Source: Antedon mediterranea (taxonomy: Eukaryota > Echinodermata > Crinoidea > Comatulida > Antedonidae). Taken from it: 64,000 bases of DNA. Under the pieces are notes generated by a model. That model saw only the letters and a list, made by a program, of their open reading frames with translations. It was not told the origin of the DNA and searched no databases. Where the stretch lies: contig NC_092675.1 of the NCBI RefSeq assembly GCF_964355755.1, positions 10,181,312 to 10,245,311 on the forward strand. The letters are read 5' to 3'. The position numbers and the translations under genes were made by a program. Numbering within the stretch: the first letter of the stretch is position 1; every line of letters begins with the position of its first letter. Shown in pieces: positions 43,673-56,905 of this stretch.

Positions 43673-43785
43673 GCGATGATTGTACACTGCATAGGACGGT
43701 CCGCGGGATACAATTTTAAAGCATGGGATGTCAAGAGAGGATTGCCAGATTCAAACTTAGTGTGGAAGGCCTATGACTTTAATAG
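43673..43785 (+). CDS. Orphan candidate exon, 113 nt
   Basis: The acceptor (CTCTCTGCGTTTAAATTAAA then ATATTGCAG) and donor (AATAG before GTATGC) bound a GC-richer block open in one frame only: AMIVHCIGRSAGYNFKAWDV then KRGLPDSNLVWKAYDFN. Phase is 0 in and 2 out. Codon use looks more gene-like than the surroundings. I do not recognise the peptide, and no phase-matching next exon was found in the next kilobase. It may follow the leader exon ending at 42378. Confidence 0.35.
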
Positions 43786-43789
43786 GTAT

Positions 43790-46460
43790 GCACAAAACTA
43801 AGAAATAATTCATTCAATATGACCGAAAACTGTAACGGACACACAATACTGTAACATAATTGCTCTCGTCTGTATGTTATAATTGTGCTATAGCTAAATG
43901 ACTCATCCACTTCATTATGATAAAGTGGCTGAACTCAAACGAGAATTTCATATTCCTATATAAACAGTTGTATTGAGAGTAAGCTAATTACGTGTATGAA
44001 ACGAAGACAATGGTTCGCCATACTATTTAAATTCGTCCTGGTTAAAACCAACTGGAAATCAAAAATTTAGCCACATACGGTGTTAGACAAATCAAACCCT
44101 TATATATAAAATGTATTAGCCTAATTATATTCTAATGCATCGGATGAATGGATGGACTGTCTTAGAACATGAACATTATTGTCGTATTTTAGATAACTCA
44201 CTCAGAGGATTCATACTTTTCCCTCCCAGTGATATCTGAAATAAACGATTTAACAAAAGGAAGAAGACATCATCTTGAAACTAAGAATCTTCTGTTTTAT
44301 TTTCTATACCATTAGACCACTTGGGCTTCATGTTTAGGCCTAAGTCCGATTTGAGAACGGAACGACCCTTTAACAACCTCAGCGTACACTATAATACAAT
44401 CTCCCCGATTAGACTGATCTGAATTTATCACCCGGCTTTAAAGCGGTAGAAGTCAAATCACGAATTAACAAAGCAGGGAGAGTTAGACTGTCAGCTTTCT
44501 GGAGTGATTATAACCTCTGACATTTACAAAATGACTTTAATGAAAACAATATTCCGTGAGTTTATCACATGGCTGTTGGCTGCTATTTTATAATGAGAGC
44601 ACCGTCATGACGGTCTTCAGTAAAATGCTGGATGCAAAGGGATTTGGGGTCATGCGTTGTGATTTTTTATAGGCCTATAGAATTTGAGCAAGCAACATGG
44701 ACCATTTCTTTAAAATTGCCTTTGAATAGTAACAATCGGTGGTGTCAAACGAGGTATTGAGACGCATGCGCAATTTTAACGACTCTGCAGAAAGGTATGC
44801 ATAATTATTGCATAATTATTATCGATAATGATTTAATCTATAGATTTTTAAATGATTATGTTACAGTGTTATATAGAAATCTGATGTAATAATTATCATT
44901 TTTATCATAATAATAGGCCTAATAAAATTATATCAATTGCATTGATTGCTATTTTATTTTGCTTCATCGCAAATGATGGACACTCTACAAGCACGTCTGA
45001 CTCAATGGTTATACAATAATTACAGATATAGGCCTACAGATTTTACCAATCTTAAAATGTGTACTTATTTATTTGATAACAAGGGTAATTGCAATGTATT
45101 GTATGATGTTTATGGACTTCAACTGAACATAATGTCGTTTAGCCTATTTATATGTTAGTTGCTGTATATTTGGTTTTATAGGCGCCATTTTGTTACCATA
45201 TGTTTATCATGGGTTATTATTTGATTATGCAAAACCTTCTAATACCTCTCTTGCTTGGCTACAAACGTTTCGCAGAGCAGGTCAAAGTAAACATACATTA
45301 GTATGCGTATGCATAAATCCTATAATTTTTAAATATACGGTACAATACTATTGAGAATATAAATTCGTTTTATAACCTAAGGCGTGTATTTTTAAATTGC
45401 TGATATTGAATTTTATCATTTCATTCATGCACTAGCCTACTTGATTAGTGTGATCGTTTTCCCCGGTGAGTTTAAGCTGAACACAATGTGATCAGTCTAA
45501 ACCATGCAATTTATTTATTAATTTAGGTTATAAGCACATACATGTTAAGAGGATTACATTTGATTAAATTTCGTTCTCCTCCACAATCCAAAGGCGTTTT
45601 GTCATCAAACATGGTAAGAGATATTTATTGTTTCGTTCTGTATACAGGATTATATAAATTGGTCATGTCATACTCATGTCATACTCTAAGTCATGTAAAC
45701 ACCAAGTATGAGGGTATATGTGTTAAGTTATACATAATTCGTCTTAAGGGTCATGGTTATGTTTCCTCTCATCACATAACTGTATCAATTTTCATTTTAA
45801 CAATCGTACAATCTATATATAAATTATGGTTAATTCTGACATAGGCGAGCACAATGCAAAAACTTCGGTAGAAATCTCTGCCTTGGAACCTACCTGATCT
45901 ATCTCAGATGTACCGCGAAACGTAGATTTGATAACAATTAGTTATCACATCGACGCTATTGTTCGATATTTCTATCTTAGGAAGATATTATAAAGAGTTT
46001 TTTAACAAAATTTATGATTTCAATAGTAGATTTTCAATTCAATTTCAATTCTTCGCGGGTCAAAGTAATTTCCGGGTTCACATTGCAACAACCTGGTTTC
46101 AACTATTTTCTCTCTTTTATACACAAGGGAGCAGTTGAAATAATAGATTTGACCCTAAAGGTGATTGGAAACAGGCACTTTCCATCAATCAATACAAATT
46201 TAAAAATAAAAATTATACTGCAAATTAATAAAGATCAAATTAAATATAGGCCATAAAGAATCGGAATATATTGTGGAAAATAGTATTATAAAATTACATA
46301 TCCCGATCCCGATAGTTGATTGAGTAAGCTGGCAGGAATAACTGTAGGCTACTGTGTCCCGTCAGGACCGAGATGTCTGCCCATGTGGCTTCTTTCTTGG
46401 GCCCACTCTATCACGGCAGTTAGTTTTAAAAGATGTTTAAATTAAATAATGTATTAATAA
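43790..46460. other. Intergenic or intronic stretch
   Basis: It contains small open frames (44946-45158 and 45542-45844) without domains, splice support or compositional contrast, which I do not call as genes. No repeats are recognised. Confidence 0.35.
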
Positions 46461-46464
46461 TTAT

Positions 46465-46880
46465 TAGGATGGTATTTATTTGAATAAACGCCTCTCCAAT
46501 AAAACATCACTTTGAATAATAATCATTATAATATTTGTAGTAGAATTCATCGCACTGTTATCTACAATTTACCAAGCATTTGTTATTCGTTTTTACCACT
46601 TTTCATATCTATTACAGGATTCCATTTGATTATAAATGTTCCCTCGAATAAGCACCCCTCTCAAATGAACTCCGCCTCCTCAAAGGGCCATACCAAACAA
46701 TAAACACTATACTTTAAAATGTTATTAATCATCTAAAACACTGTGAAGTAGTTTAGTTTTACGAATGTCAGGCATTTTCAATAATGGTAACCGACAGAAA
46801 ACGTACAAGGAGAACATTTTTATCATTCCGAGAACCATCGTCTACACTCCCTAGATGGGGAGCGAGCGAAGCGAGCTCAC
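46465..46880 (+). repeat. Dispersed repeat copy B
   Basis: Collinear with 1968-2370. This copy preserves CCTCGAATAAGCACCCCTC and ends GGGGAGCGAGCGAAGCGAGC. Copies differ by short indels. Confidence 0.65.
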
Positions 46881-46899
46881 CCTCTAGTACGTACTAATA

Positions 46900-47680
46900 A
46901 ATGGGGCTTTTATTGTATAATGTATTATGCAAAGCATCAATGTGCTTGACAAAAAAACGGAAAACTAATAGAAAAAAGAGTTAAAAGGGTTTTCAGAGCA
47001 GCCTTAAAATAAGCAATTGAAGGCTAACAGATAGAAATTTGTAACACGTTCCAAAGCGAAAGAGGCACAAGAAAAGGAACAAAAACCATAATGCTTTGTT
47101 GACGGATGGATGGAATGAACGAACTAGATGGCAGAGAAACTTATGATTGATTATTAGTATAATATTATTTATTAAGGCAAAAGCTGTTGCCTGTATGTTT
47201 AAGGTGGTTAGGATTAGTTGGTTTATACTCTGTGACGCTGTATTACTATTTTCCACTGGATATAAGGCCCGTACTGTACGGCCATTTGAAGCTTTCACAG
47301 AGACGAATCACAAAGAATCAAGTCGAGTCAAATTGTAGGCCTAATACATTATATGCTGATCAAACTGAATTGTTGAATATATTACTACTTTAAAAATATT
47401 ATGAACACTCTATGCACTAATGGAGTTCCTAACAGTCAAGTGTTCAAATTATTAAAATACTGCAATTTAAAATTAGATTGTACAAGAAATATAAGCTTTG
47501 CGTCTAATTAACTGTCGGTACCCTCTCAACAATCCTGTAAGATGCATGATCTGTTACACTGTAAAATGGTCACTTCAACAACATCAATCACGAGAAATAA
47601 TTAAGTGAAGAAAATAATAAATTGATAATTATATCAACCCAAAGTATTATAGGGTCTATTGAAAGACAGATTACTTTTTG
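46900..47680. other. Intergenic stretch, nothing recognised
   Basis: The overlapping small frames at 46993-47393 have no supporting feature. Confidence 0.35.
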
Positions 47681-47685
47681 GAAAG

Positions 47686-47700
47686 GGGTTAGGGTTAGGG
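47686..47700. repeat. Short telomere-like word
   Basis: GGGTTAGGGTTAGGG, 2.5 copies of the animal telomere hexamer. Confidence 0.8.
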
Positions 47701-47879
47701 GTGGACCATCGTACACTGTTCATTGTTTTTTTGTGCATTTATTTTTTTGGAGCCTTACCTAATTTTTTAGACTTTATTATAGACCTAGTTCCTTTTATTT
47801 TGTCTTATCTATTTAGGTAGCACCATAGAGGAATTATTTTCTAACAAAGTCCCTCATTGTAGCACAAAGTCTTCTTGTA

Positions 47880-48075
47880 GATAAAATTAAAGAGGTAATG
47901 TGTACACCTTTGGCTCGTGTGTACATTTTAGTAGATACGTGTACTTTGTAAGTTTGACACGAAGCGAGATTAAAGTTGATATAGGCCTATGTGTAACATC
48001 TAGTCCACTGTGCAATTGATGTAAATCGTTTAGAAACGTTTAAATAGGCACTATATAAGTCAACCATTACCATTA
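47880..48075 (+). repeat. Possible retroelement 3' end
   Basis: GGCACTATATAAGTC followed by AACCATTACCATTAC resembles the CACTATATAA word and short-repeat tail at the 3' ends of CR1/L2-like elements and their SINEs. Upstream identity is unclear. Confidence 0.3.
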
Positions 48076-48079
48076 CAAA

Positions 48080-48875
48080 CTATATATTTTTAGTCGTATT
48101 GAATTGTTTTCAATGTTTAGTTCAATATTTTATTGTTCTCGGTGAAAGTTCAACTCTAAAACATAGATATCAATTTCACTGTAGTATCTAGACCACTTTA
48201 TCGAGTCAAACAATTATTCTTTATTAAAACTATCACTCCGTCGATAATAACTCGATTGCATTCAATGATATTGTATAGAAAGTACTGTAATCAATAAACA
48301 GCTGATTTCAGTATACCAATAAATTAATGTTGTAATTATAAGTGTCTTTAAGTAATCAGTCAATTCGTTTAATGAATATCAATTAATTGGTGTGCCATTT
48401 TCAAACAGTAGGCCTAACCTCTTAATTAATTCATAATGCACTTTCCAAATGATGTTGAAATTGAAGAGTTTAGAAAGAGCAATAATAAATTCAAAACATC
48501 TAGACAAAAAACTTGAACCGTATTTGAACGATTTTGTGGGAATCAAAAGATTGAAATTTAATTAAAATGTTGTTATGGCTAGGCACAGTGTATGTAAACG
48601 TTGGACTATTTATAGGCTTTATTTGTTTTCTGTGTACGGAAGTTTCGATGTTAAAGCTCAGGTACAGGCATGAATTTTAAATATAATATTTGGTTAATTG
48701 TACATAAATCAAATATTTGTAACAGAAATCGAGACGAAAAAACATGAATTTTCCTTAATATGGTCAACTACAAAATTTGGCAAAATTCTTCTATAAAAAC
48801 CAGGAAGACTTTTTTTCAGTAGTTAGGTACCTAATGTAATAACATGTCTGGTGACTCCCTAGACGGTGAAAAAAG
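48080..48875. other. Intergenic stretch, nothing recognised
   Basis: AT-rich, no coding support. Confidence 0.4.
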
Positions 48876-48879
48876 ATGG

Positions 48880-50318
48880 TGGATATACGGTGAATAATTT
48901 TTGCTATAGCATGAAAATAAAAATCTGAAGTTGAATAAAAATATCAGAAATGTAATATTCAAGTTATATTACCTATATTTAGTCATCTGATAACATTTTT
49001 TACCACACCATTTATTTTTAATAGCTTTTTAAAATGCCTCTCTATTTACAAAATTTGTGTACAAAAGAATAGAGATTTTACTGTGTAATTTGAACTATCC
49101 CCCCACTGATAAGAAAGGGCTTATTTTCAACAAGCTCGTGTAACACAAATAAAATCCAAAAAATTATGAAACATAGGGGAAACTATAGATCGATAATTAT
49201 TGGAATGTATGATCAATAGAATTTTTTTGCCCGCACCTGGCCTTTAAAGTTGTTATATTAGTTTCATTTGACGTAAATAACGAAAGAAATGATACACATT
49301 TTTAAAATCAAATCAGTAATACCAACATTTTCGGGATATATCTCTTGAACTGTGATAATTATGTATAGTACCAGTTTATTCTCAGTCTATTTGCTAAATA
49401 GAGCAAGTGTTGAAATTAGATAAAAACACTCCGAAAATATTCATCGTTCACCGCTGGAATCTTCTTGCCATCATCGATCTACTGTAGAATTATAAAAAGC
49501 TGCATTTGTGTTATTTTTAAAACACTGTATACATTAACCATTATGAAAGATCACATTGAATTATTACGCCAGTCAGTAGATTATTATGCAATCCATTCAA
49601 TTGAGCCGAGTAAATGTACTCTACAGTAAGTACGTACTCTTAGGAATACATTGCGATATTTTATGCATGGCATTTTGAAATATTTCTCTTAGCTGTGAAC
49701 CCGATGTTTTATTTTAAATCTGAAATAACATTTAACATACTTCGTGAAAATAGTTTCAGAATGTAAATTACTAATGCAATATTGTTTGATTGATGTAGCT
49801 AAGAGGATTACAGTAACGATGGTACTCGAGTTCTAGTAATTATTGTTGTACATTTAAAATTGAACTAGCTTACATGTTGACGTAAGTACAAAGTAAACTC
49901 TTAGAATGTCATCAGATTCATTGTTATTAACCGTATTATCTGTACTTTAAATTGTAGCATGTTGCTTAGATGTCAATTTCTAGTTTACTGTAAGTTAAAG
50001 GCCAGGTGCAGGCAAATAATGTATATTGATCATTTAATCTAGTAACGATCGATCTATAATTTCCCATGTTTCCTATTTTTGCTACATCAGGGTGGGGTGT
50101 GTGGGAGGGGGGGGGGGTGTAGTTATTACACAGTAAAATTCCTATTCTTTTGTACATAAATGTTGTAAATAGAAAGGCACTTTAAAAAAGAAAAGGAAAA
50201 ATAAACGGTGTGGTAAAAAATATCATTAATATTTTATTTTACGTTTCTGGTCACTTTTTATTCAAACTTCAAATTCTTGTTTTGGTGCTATAGCAACAAT
50301 TATCCACTGTATACCGAC
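48880..50318. mobile_element. Foldback element with ~340-bp inverted arms
   Basis: The left arm 48880-49255 (GGTGAATAATTTTTGCTATA at its outer part, CTATAGATCGATAATTATTG and CCGCACCTGGCCTTTAAAG at its inner part) is inverted at 49990-50318 with clear but imperfect identity. The interior is about 730 bp with no transposase-like frame. A G-run (50103-50117) lies in the right arm against a short C-run in the left. The target duplication is not clear. Confidence 0.6.
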
Positions 50319-50520
50319 CGCATTTGTTTGCACTTTTTAAAATGTCTATGGTCACCGGATTTGTTATTATATTGGTTAAACTACCTAACTACAATAGGCC
50401 TACTGATAAAAAGTCTTTTATAGCAGATTTTTGCCATTTGTTGGTATATTGCCATTTTAAGGGAAATTCATGTTTTTTCGCCGTGATTTCTTTTACATAT
50501 AATATTTGCTTATGTACATC

Positions 50521-50622
50521 TAACCCTAACCCTGTACCTGAGCTACTAGCTACTAGAGTCTAACCCTAACCCTGTACCTGAGCTACTAGCTACTAGAGTC
50601 TAACCTTAACCCTGTACCTGAG
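50521..50622. repeat. 40-bp minisatellite with TAACCC words, 2.5 copies
   Basis: The unit begins TAACCCTAACCCTGTACC and ends CTACTAGCTACTAGAGTC. Two units are identical and the third is partial with one change. Confidence 0.9.
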
Positions 50623-50639
50623 CTTTAAATTATGAAACT

Positions 50640-51360
50640 TACAGCACAACTCCGCGCTCTTTCTGACTTATCAATGAAAGAGAAAACAAGTAGTGATCAA
50701 GAACTGACAATTATTAATTTTAAAAGCAGAATAGCAGCTAGCTCAAGGTTAAGTTCAGCACTTAATTTAACCCTGCTTTCCTACCTCTGGGCTTCCAAAA
50801 CACAATTCATATGAATCAAAGATGCAAATCAGCCTTATTAATTATAATTTTACCAATTTATCAAGATGCTGTTAGTATTCAATGTTGCTTATCTCATTAG
50901 AGATGGCTTTCAATGACCTATTCCAATGTCTCTCTGTTCTTGTTCATCAACATTAGACTAGCCTACTAACTTTACCAATTAATCAGGAATGACATTTTAT
51001 TCTAACTGAATCCATTAAATAACGGCACATATATTGCTTCGTCGTCATATTTTATTCATTGCCACAATAAATATACGAGTATCAATCATTTTTTATCTGT
51101 GTAGAAAATTCTAACAAAATGATTGATTTGTACAATCATAAACAAACAGACATTTGTTGAAGAATAATGTCAATCTTTAAAAAAACGAAACCTGTAGGCC
51201 TACGTCGAATGATGAAATTCAAACAAACGTTCAGGAATCAACATTACATACATGATCTGCGCATACGTATGAATCAGTATAAACTATACGGCAAACTCTG
51301 AAATGTAGCTAAACGAACGCGAAACATTTTCTAACACCGTGGTATTTAGTGGCTTTAAAA
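50640..51360. other. Intergenic stretch, nothing recognised
   Basis: No supported gene or repeat. Confidence 0.4.
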
Positions 51361-51361
51361 A

Positions 51362-52112
51362 AAACTCAAATTTGCGCACGCGACTGCAGCCATAGGCCTA
51401 CATGGCCTTGTTATACAGCGTATGACAGTTAAAACATTTAGCTTGTTTTTTTATTACAAATATCCTTTTTTTGTCGCGTTAGTCGCGTGCAAACGCGACT
51501 CTACAGCTCATAATGCCGGTCGGTCTGTAGGTCGGTCTGTCTGTCAGTCGGTCTGTCGGTAACCACTAACTCAAATTTGCGCACGCGACTGCAACCATGT
51601 GGCCCTGTTAGATAGCGTATGGCAGTTATAACATTTAGCTTGTTTTCTATTATAAATATTCTTTTTTAGTCGCATGCAAACGCGACTCTACAGCTGACTA
51701 TATCGGTTGGTTGGTCGGTCGGTCTGTAGGTAAACACTAACTCAAATTTGCGCACGCGACTGCAACCATGTGGCCCTGTTAGATAGCGTATGGCAGTTGT
51801 AACATTTAGCTTGTTTTATATTATAATTATTCTTTTTTAGTCGCGTGCAAACGCGACTCTACAGCTCACTATATCGGTCAGTTGGTGGGTCGGTCGGTCG
51901 GTAAACACTAACTCCAATTTGCGCACGCGACTGCAGCCATGTACATGGCCCTGTTAGATAGCGTATGGCAGTTATAACATTTAGCTTGTTTTCTATTATA
52001 AATATTCTTTTTTAGTCGCGTGCAAACGCGATTCTACAGCTCACTATGTCGGTCGGTCGGTAAACACTAACTCAAATTGGCGCACGCGATTGTTGCCATG
52101 TATATGGCCTTG
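51362..52112. repeat. Tandem array, ~160-205-bp units, 4-5 copies
   Basis: Each unit has CTCAAATTTGCGCACGCGAC, TGCAGCCATG or TGCAACCATG, GGCCCTGTTAGATAGCGTAT, TAACATTTAGCTTGTTTT, TTTTTTAGTCGCGTGCAAAC then GCGACTCTACAGCTCA, and a (CGGT)n segment. Starts are near 51366, 51571, 51742, 51913 and 52072. AGTCGCGTG and CGCGACT form an inverted pair. A dispersed relative is at 34831-35540. Confidence 0.85.
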
Positions 52113-52114
52113 TT

Positions 52115-53890
52115 TTAAATTTAAAACGTTAAAAAAAATGAAAAGAACAAAGTTTGCCAACACAAAATTAAACAAAGAGCTTACGACTGGAATTTGTTTT
52201 TATTTTTCTGCCTTTAGTGACACAAAGTACATTGTCAAGTCAACGTTTCTTTGTGCTACATTTTCTTTCTTTCATTAGCTTTAGCTAAAAAGATAATTTA
52301 AAGTTGATACGCCGCCTAAAGGAATAGTTTATAGTCCCATTTTTCTAATAAGAAATAAATAATCCCTTCAGATGTCACCTGTCTGAGTAGATTGGTTTTC
52401 TACATTTAGAATCGATTTACTCATAGCCTGGTTGTATCTTGATGACGTTTATTAGAGTACTGTAATTAGTGTGGAATAGAATAAATAGGTCTGTACTGCG
52501 ACTGAAATTACAGTTTCACAGTGGTGTACATCAGTCGAAATTATAATGCATTATACGTTTTGTTGCAGTAAATGGTAAAGTACCGGTAAGACAAATCGTC
52601 AGTAAGAAAGCAAATATAGGCCTAATATAAAATGAAGTTGGAATAAGAAACTGTTTGAGTCATACAAGAATTTCCTATAGCTTCTATGTTTATTTTCTCT
52701 TATTTTTCTATGTATATTTTGAATAATGTGAATTTGATGCTACTTATCAATACGTCATCGTCATTTGATAAATATCTCTCAATACTGAAGCCGACGGGTT
52801 TATAGGTTATACCTCGTTTAATCAACGGGTATATTTTGCCATCTATGCACAATTCTGTTATCTTTAGAATAAAATGTTTTAAAACTGATAAACAAGCAAT
52901 TGGAAGTTAAAACGATAAATCTCCCAACGTTTTAGTTAAGTCTTCCGGATCAACATAAACCATTGAATCGATTAACATAAAGTCCCGTAGCGTTAGTTTT
53001 AACAACTTAACTAGAGTGTAATATATTATTTTGGAATTGGAGCGATTTAATACGTCGTTGTCGTCTTATTTTTAGCCTATTATAGAGGATTTTATATCTA
53101 CATGTCCATTAACATGTAGTAGCATCCATGTAAAGTGTGTCTTTTTACAGATCATTTGTTCATGTTTCTTTTATAAGCACGAATGTTCAGACAGAGTTCA
53201 ATATACGACAGAGAACCTTCTGGAGCATGTTATATCACACAGGAACATATTTAGGCCTATGCGTGACAATATAAAAACAGGTCGAACTTCATAAAAAATA
53301 GCCTTATAATAACATTTAGTTGGAAAAATATTTAACGAAAGTAGAGAAAATGCTGAAATAATAATGATGGGAATAAATTGATGATTATAAAATAGGCTCC
53401 AAATGAAAGTAAATACTGAACAGAAAATGACATTTTCTTTTTCTGTTGTTGTTTCTGAGCAATGTAGGCGATTCAAAAACACTAGTCCATTAGGAACAAG
53501 AAGAAAATAAAAATATCGGTTTTTTAATTATTTTAAAATTTCAATAATTGTGAAAACAACTTCATATTATTTTGAATTATATCCTTTATAATACGGTATA
53601 AACTTAAAGGTTCACTAATTTTTTGAACTAAATCTCCGCGCTCAGATGCTTTATATTTTGGCGCCGATGTAAAACGACTAAGCTTAGAAAGGCTCAGGAG
53701 GTTAGTGATCCAGTGTGTTAAATACTAGCACGTCCTCTACAGAACACATACCCATTTGGTATTTTAGAGAGGGCGCATTATAAATATTTGTTCATGTTTT
53801 GGTTGTTTGATTGCCTTTTATCGTATTTTAATTATTACGAAAATACAATTCATCATTACTCAAATTAAAATAATATTTAATTCTCTCTCT
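52115..53890. other. Intergenic stretch, nothing recognised
   Basis: AT-rich. The frame at 53198-53482 (minus) has no features supporting a gene. Confidence 0.4.
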
Positions 53891-53895
53891 CTCTT

Positions 53896-54165
53896 TTAAC
53901 ATTTTCCGTGCTCTGACATTACGCTTTCCACAATTTGTTTCCATGTTTGTCTGTTTATGGCAGGATGGTTTGTTATTGTGTTAGTGTCTACATGTCCTTG
54001 TACGTCTTTCTTTATTTGATTCATCCAGTTATTTCTTGGTCTTCCTACGGGTCGTTTTACTTTCCTGTTTCTGTCATTGTTTGTTTGATCTGAGGTATCA
54101 TCCGGTAATCTAATTATGTGTTCATACCAATTAAGTCTCCTTCGTTTAAACAAATTTAAAATTAA
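53896..54165 (-). pseudogene. RTE-like LINE carboxy-terminal fragment
   Basis: The minus-strand frame contains KRRRLNWYEHIIRLPDD, KVKRPVGRPRNNWMNQIKKD and a final INRQTWKQIVESV. This matches the RLRWxGHVxRMPDD, KRxxGRPxxRWxD, DRxxW pattern after the reverse transcriptase of RTE/BovB-like and related LINEs. Only about 85 codons remain. The element is cut at both ends and followed by a (CT)n tract at 53883-53894. Confidence 0.65.
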
Positions 54166-54214
54166 TATATAAAATACAGCAATAAGAAACCCAATTCTCT
54201 GTACAATATACAAT

Positions 54215-55400
54215 GTATTTTCGGGAGTGAGATATCATTATATTTATACACAGTTCTTGTCCATGGTTTACAAAGTGGTGAAGTCTAATTATCTCAGAGA
54301 TAAATTTTGTCTAATCTTTTGAAAATTTCTTCTCCAAACTACAGAATGTCTGCAAACAATGTCTTCACAATGGATGTAGGTCTATGTGACATACATCCCA
54401 AACGGCGCCCCGTATGTTGTGCACATACATGGTTTAAGCTGCTAATGTCATAGTTATCTTTTGCTGTGAATGCCTTTGAATTGCCCGGAGTAGTAACAAG
54501 CTTTCTCTTCTCAATTGTTTTTATAGAAAGCCACATGATTATAACAACACAGAAAAACTAAATACAGTTAAGTCTACCAAAAATATATAAAATGGGCTAT
54601 AGTAAACAAACTATAATTATTAGTAGTTGGGAGAAGTAATAATCATAGACAAATAAAAGATCTAATTGTCCATGCTTGGGTTTAAATAAATAAATAAATT
54701 TCCGTTTTCTACATCATTATTTGTATATTGCATCAGTCGTCATAGTATTTATTTGAATAAACTCCCCCTCGAATACGCTTTATTTTTTCGTGTAAACGCC
54801 CCACCATTATTTATACTGTAGGCCTACACACAAGGCTCTCTAACACATTTCTATTTTACAGTAGTAGGATCGGTCCTAATGTGTATTTTGTTTAAAATGT
54901 TATCGTACGGTATCGTATGTACTGCTTAGGTCTGTATAGTGTGCATACATTTTTTCCTATATCATTGCAGTTAATCCTTGCCTTGAGCTAGCTAATAAAA
55001 CACACTTTTACATTAATTTTCATTCAACTTTATTACAAAGAATAATTCTTGTGACACAGAGACACACACGGCTTACGACATACATTATGTGGTGACGTCA
55101 CTTATAACGTGTACATGCACTGCTCTAAGGCTCCCGATTAACGAAAATGTGATCTGTAATGAAATTACTCTTTAGATTGTATCGTATTCATTCTTACTTT
55201 AAAAAAACATTGACATTGGAAATATATTTTTGTATTTTATATGAATTCAGTTTTTTTTAAAGGAATATTGTTTTAAAACGTTGGCTAAAAGTATTCTACG
55301 CCAATACAATTTATAAAACAAATACAAGGAAGGAGCTGCAACAGTACATAACAACTACAAGGCTTATAAACTAGGATTCTGCAATTGCTATATTAAACAG
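54215..55400. other. Intergenic stretch with a small dispersed-repeat piece
   Basis: GTATTTATTTGAATAAACTC and CCCTCGAATACGC at 54745-54780 belong to the family of 1968-2370. The rest shows no gene. Confidence 0.4.
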
Positions 55401-55409
55401 TTTCTATGC

Positions 55410-55680
55410 AATATGCGCGCCATACGTCAATCATGGACAGAATTAATGACGCGCGTTCAAATGATGTTGGCACGCCGTTTGTACGCGTGCGTCAATGGAT
55501 GAGTTGTTTTGTATGGGCGTGTCAAAGCTGATGATAAAATACCACGGCTTTCTATAGATTTCATAACAATAACAATTGAGAGAATAATAATACTAATAAT
55601 ATTAATTTAAAAAAAAGAAATGTTTATTCAGTCATCGTACGTCACACAGCATCGAGTCAGTAAATCAAGGATAATTCCAG
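55410..55680 (+). promoter_or_regulatory. Possible promoter and leader exon for the 427-residue gene
   Basis: A GC- and CpG-richer patch (55410-55530, with GCGCGCCATACG and GTTTGTACGCGTGCGTC) precedes a segment ending GGATAATTCCAG before GTAAATAG, a usable donor after 55680. The acceptor before the coding exon ends at 57939, giving a 2.26-kb intron. Inference from signals only. Confidence 0.3.
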
Positions 55681-55978
55681 GTAAATAGTAGCGCCTCACA
55701 GAGCTGGTTTGTAGTTTATAATTTTCTATCAGAAGGTCTAGCTAAATTGAATAAATTAATTATTATATAATAAACATAAAATTAACAACACAACACTTTA
55801 CGTTTAGATACTTTATAACGCAATTTGGTGAATTGAAAATACACACATTGTTGACATTGAATCAACATGGTACCATGGACTATTAGACCCACGATCGTTG
55901 GACATCACAATAAATATTCGTGACTTAATATAAAACTAATGATTTGCATAATCTGTGATAAAATTAAGTTGGTCTTAA

Positions 55979-56131
55979 AGCCAACTTACACAGACGAGCG
56001 GTAACGGTAATAAAAACATATCTGTTATTTCTCATTAATGAGAAACCTCCACATTGTGTGTAAATGGACATAAGGAATAACCCCCTAATAACAATGATTA
56101 ATATTACCGTTACCGCTCGTCTGTGTAAATT
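55979..56131. mobile_element. Small MITE, probably TTAA class
   Basis: TTACACAGACGAGCGGTAAC followed by GGTAAT (from 55986) is inverted perfectly as ATTACC then GTTACCGCTCGTCTGTGTAA (to 56128). The left flank has TTAA (55975-55978) and the right flank CTAA (56132-56135), consistent with a mutated TTAA duplication. Confidence 0.65.
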
Positions 56132-56905
56132 CTAAGCTCAGGATAGATACAGATTTCAACATGGGACAAGCTACGCGGTCTATTTAATTGACCATTATAC
56201 TGAAAAATGTGAGGTTTTTTGCACAACGAGATGCGCCTTAATAATAAATGAATGATACTACAAGTGTCAGTATCACACGATTTGATTCATTATTCAACTA
56301 TTAATAATTATCCTCTTTATTTATTGATAAGTAGACTTACTTAAAACAAAATTAATTTCACTTTGGTCACAATGTTAAACAGTAGCTATCTAAAGTTATT
56401 GAATGAATGGTACAGTACTACTACTATATTATTATTATACATATTATAATTTGGAAGCCGCTATAGCATTACATTCAATTCATTCGTATAATGAAACGTA
56501 ACGAGCTCATAAAATGATACATGTTGTATTAAGATTCAGGGGGAGAGGCCTACTTAAGATGTTTTTTCCTTATGTTTGAGAAACAATTTGTAAAAATAAA
56601 GGTTTTTTTTTAGTTCCGTCTATTAAAGCCTTATATTTTAATAATTTCCTTTCTTTTTTAACGGTTACAAAACATGTTAGCGGTAACCAATCAATCCAAT
56701 GTGTTTCTATACAAGATATAGTAGGCCTAGACAGCTAGCTTAATGAAACAGATATAGAAGGCATTAGCTTCTGTCATGTACATGTTTGTTCAGCTCGTTA
56801 TGTCATAGATCATCTAAGAAAAAGCAAGATATTTATATCGTAATCAAGTAATCATTAATGTTACACACCGTCCAATTCTTGTCAGAATACAGGTGCTTAT
56901 TGTCG

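Noticed and set aside
45542-45844. 100-codon plus-strand frame as a gene
   Set aside because: No domain, splice support or compositional contrast; likely chance.
50521-50622. Chromosome end or telomere
   Set aside because: Only two TAACCC copies per 40-bp unit, embedded in ordinary sequence on both sides.
51362-52112. rRNA or tRNA cluster
   Set aside because: No RNA-gene motifs; it is a tandem repeat related to a dispersed element.
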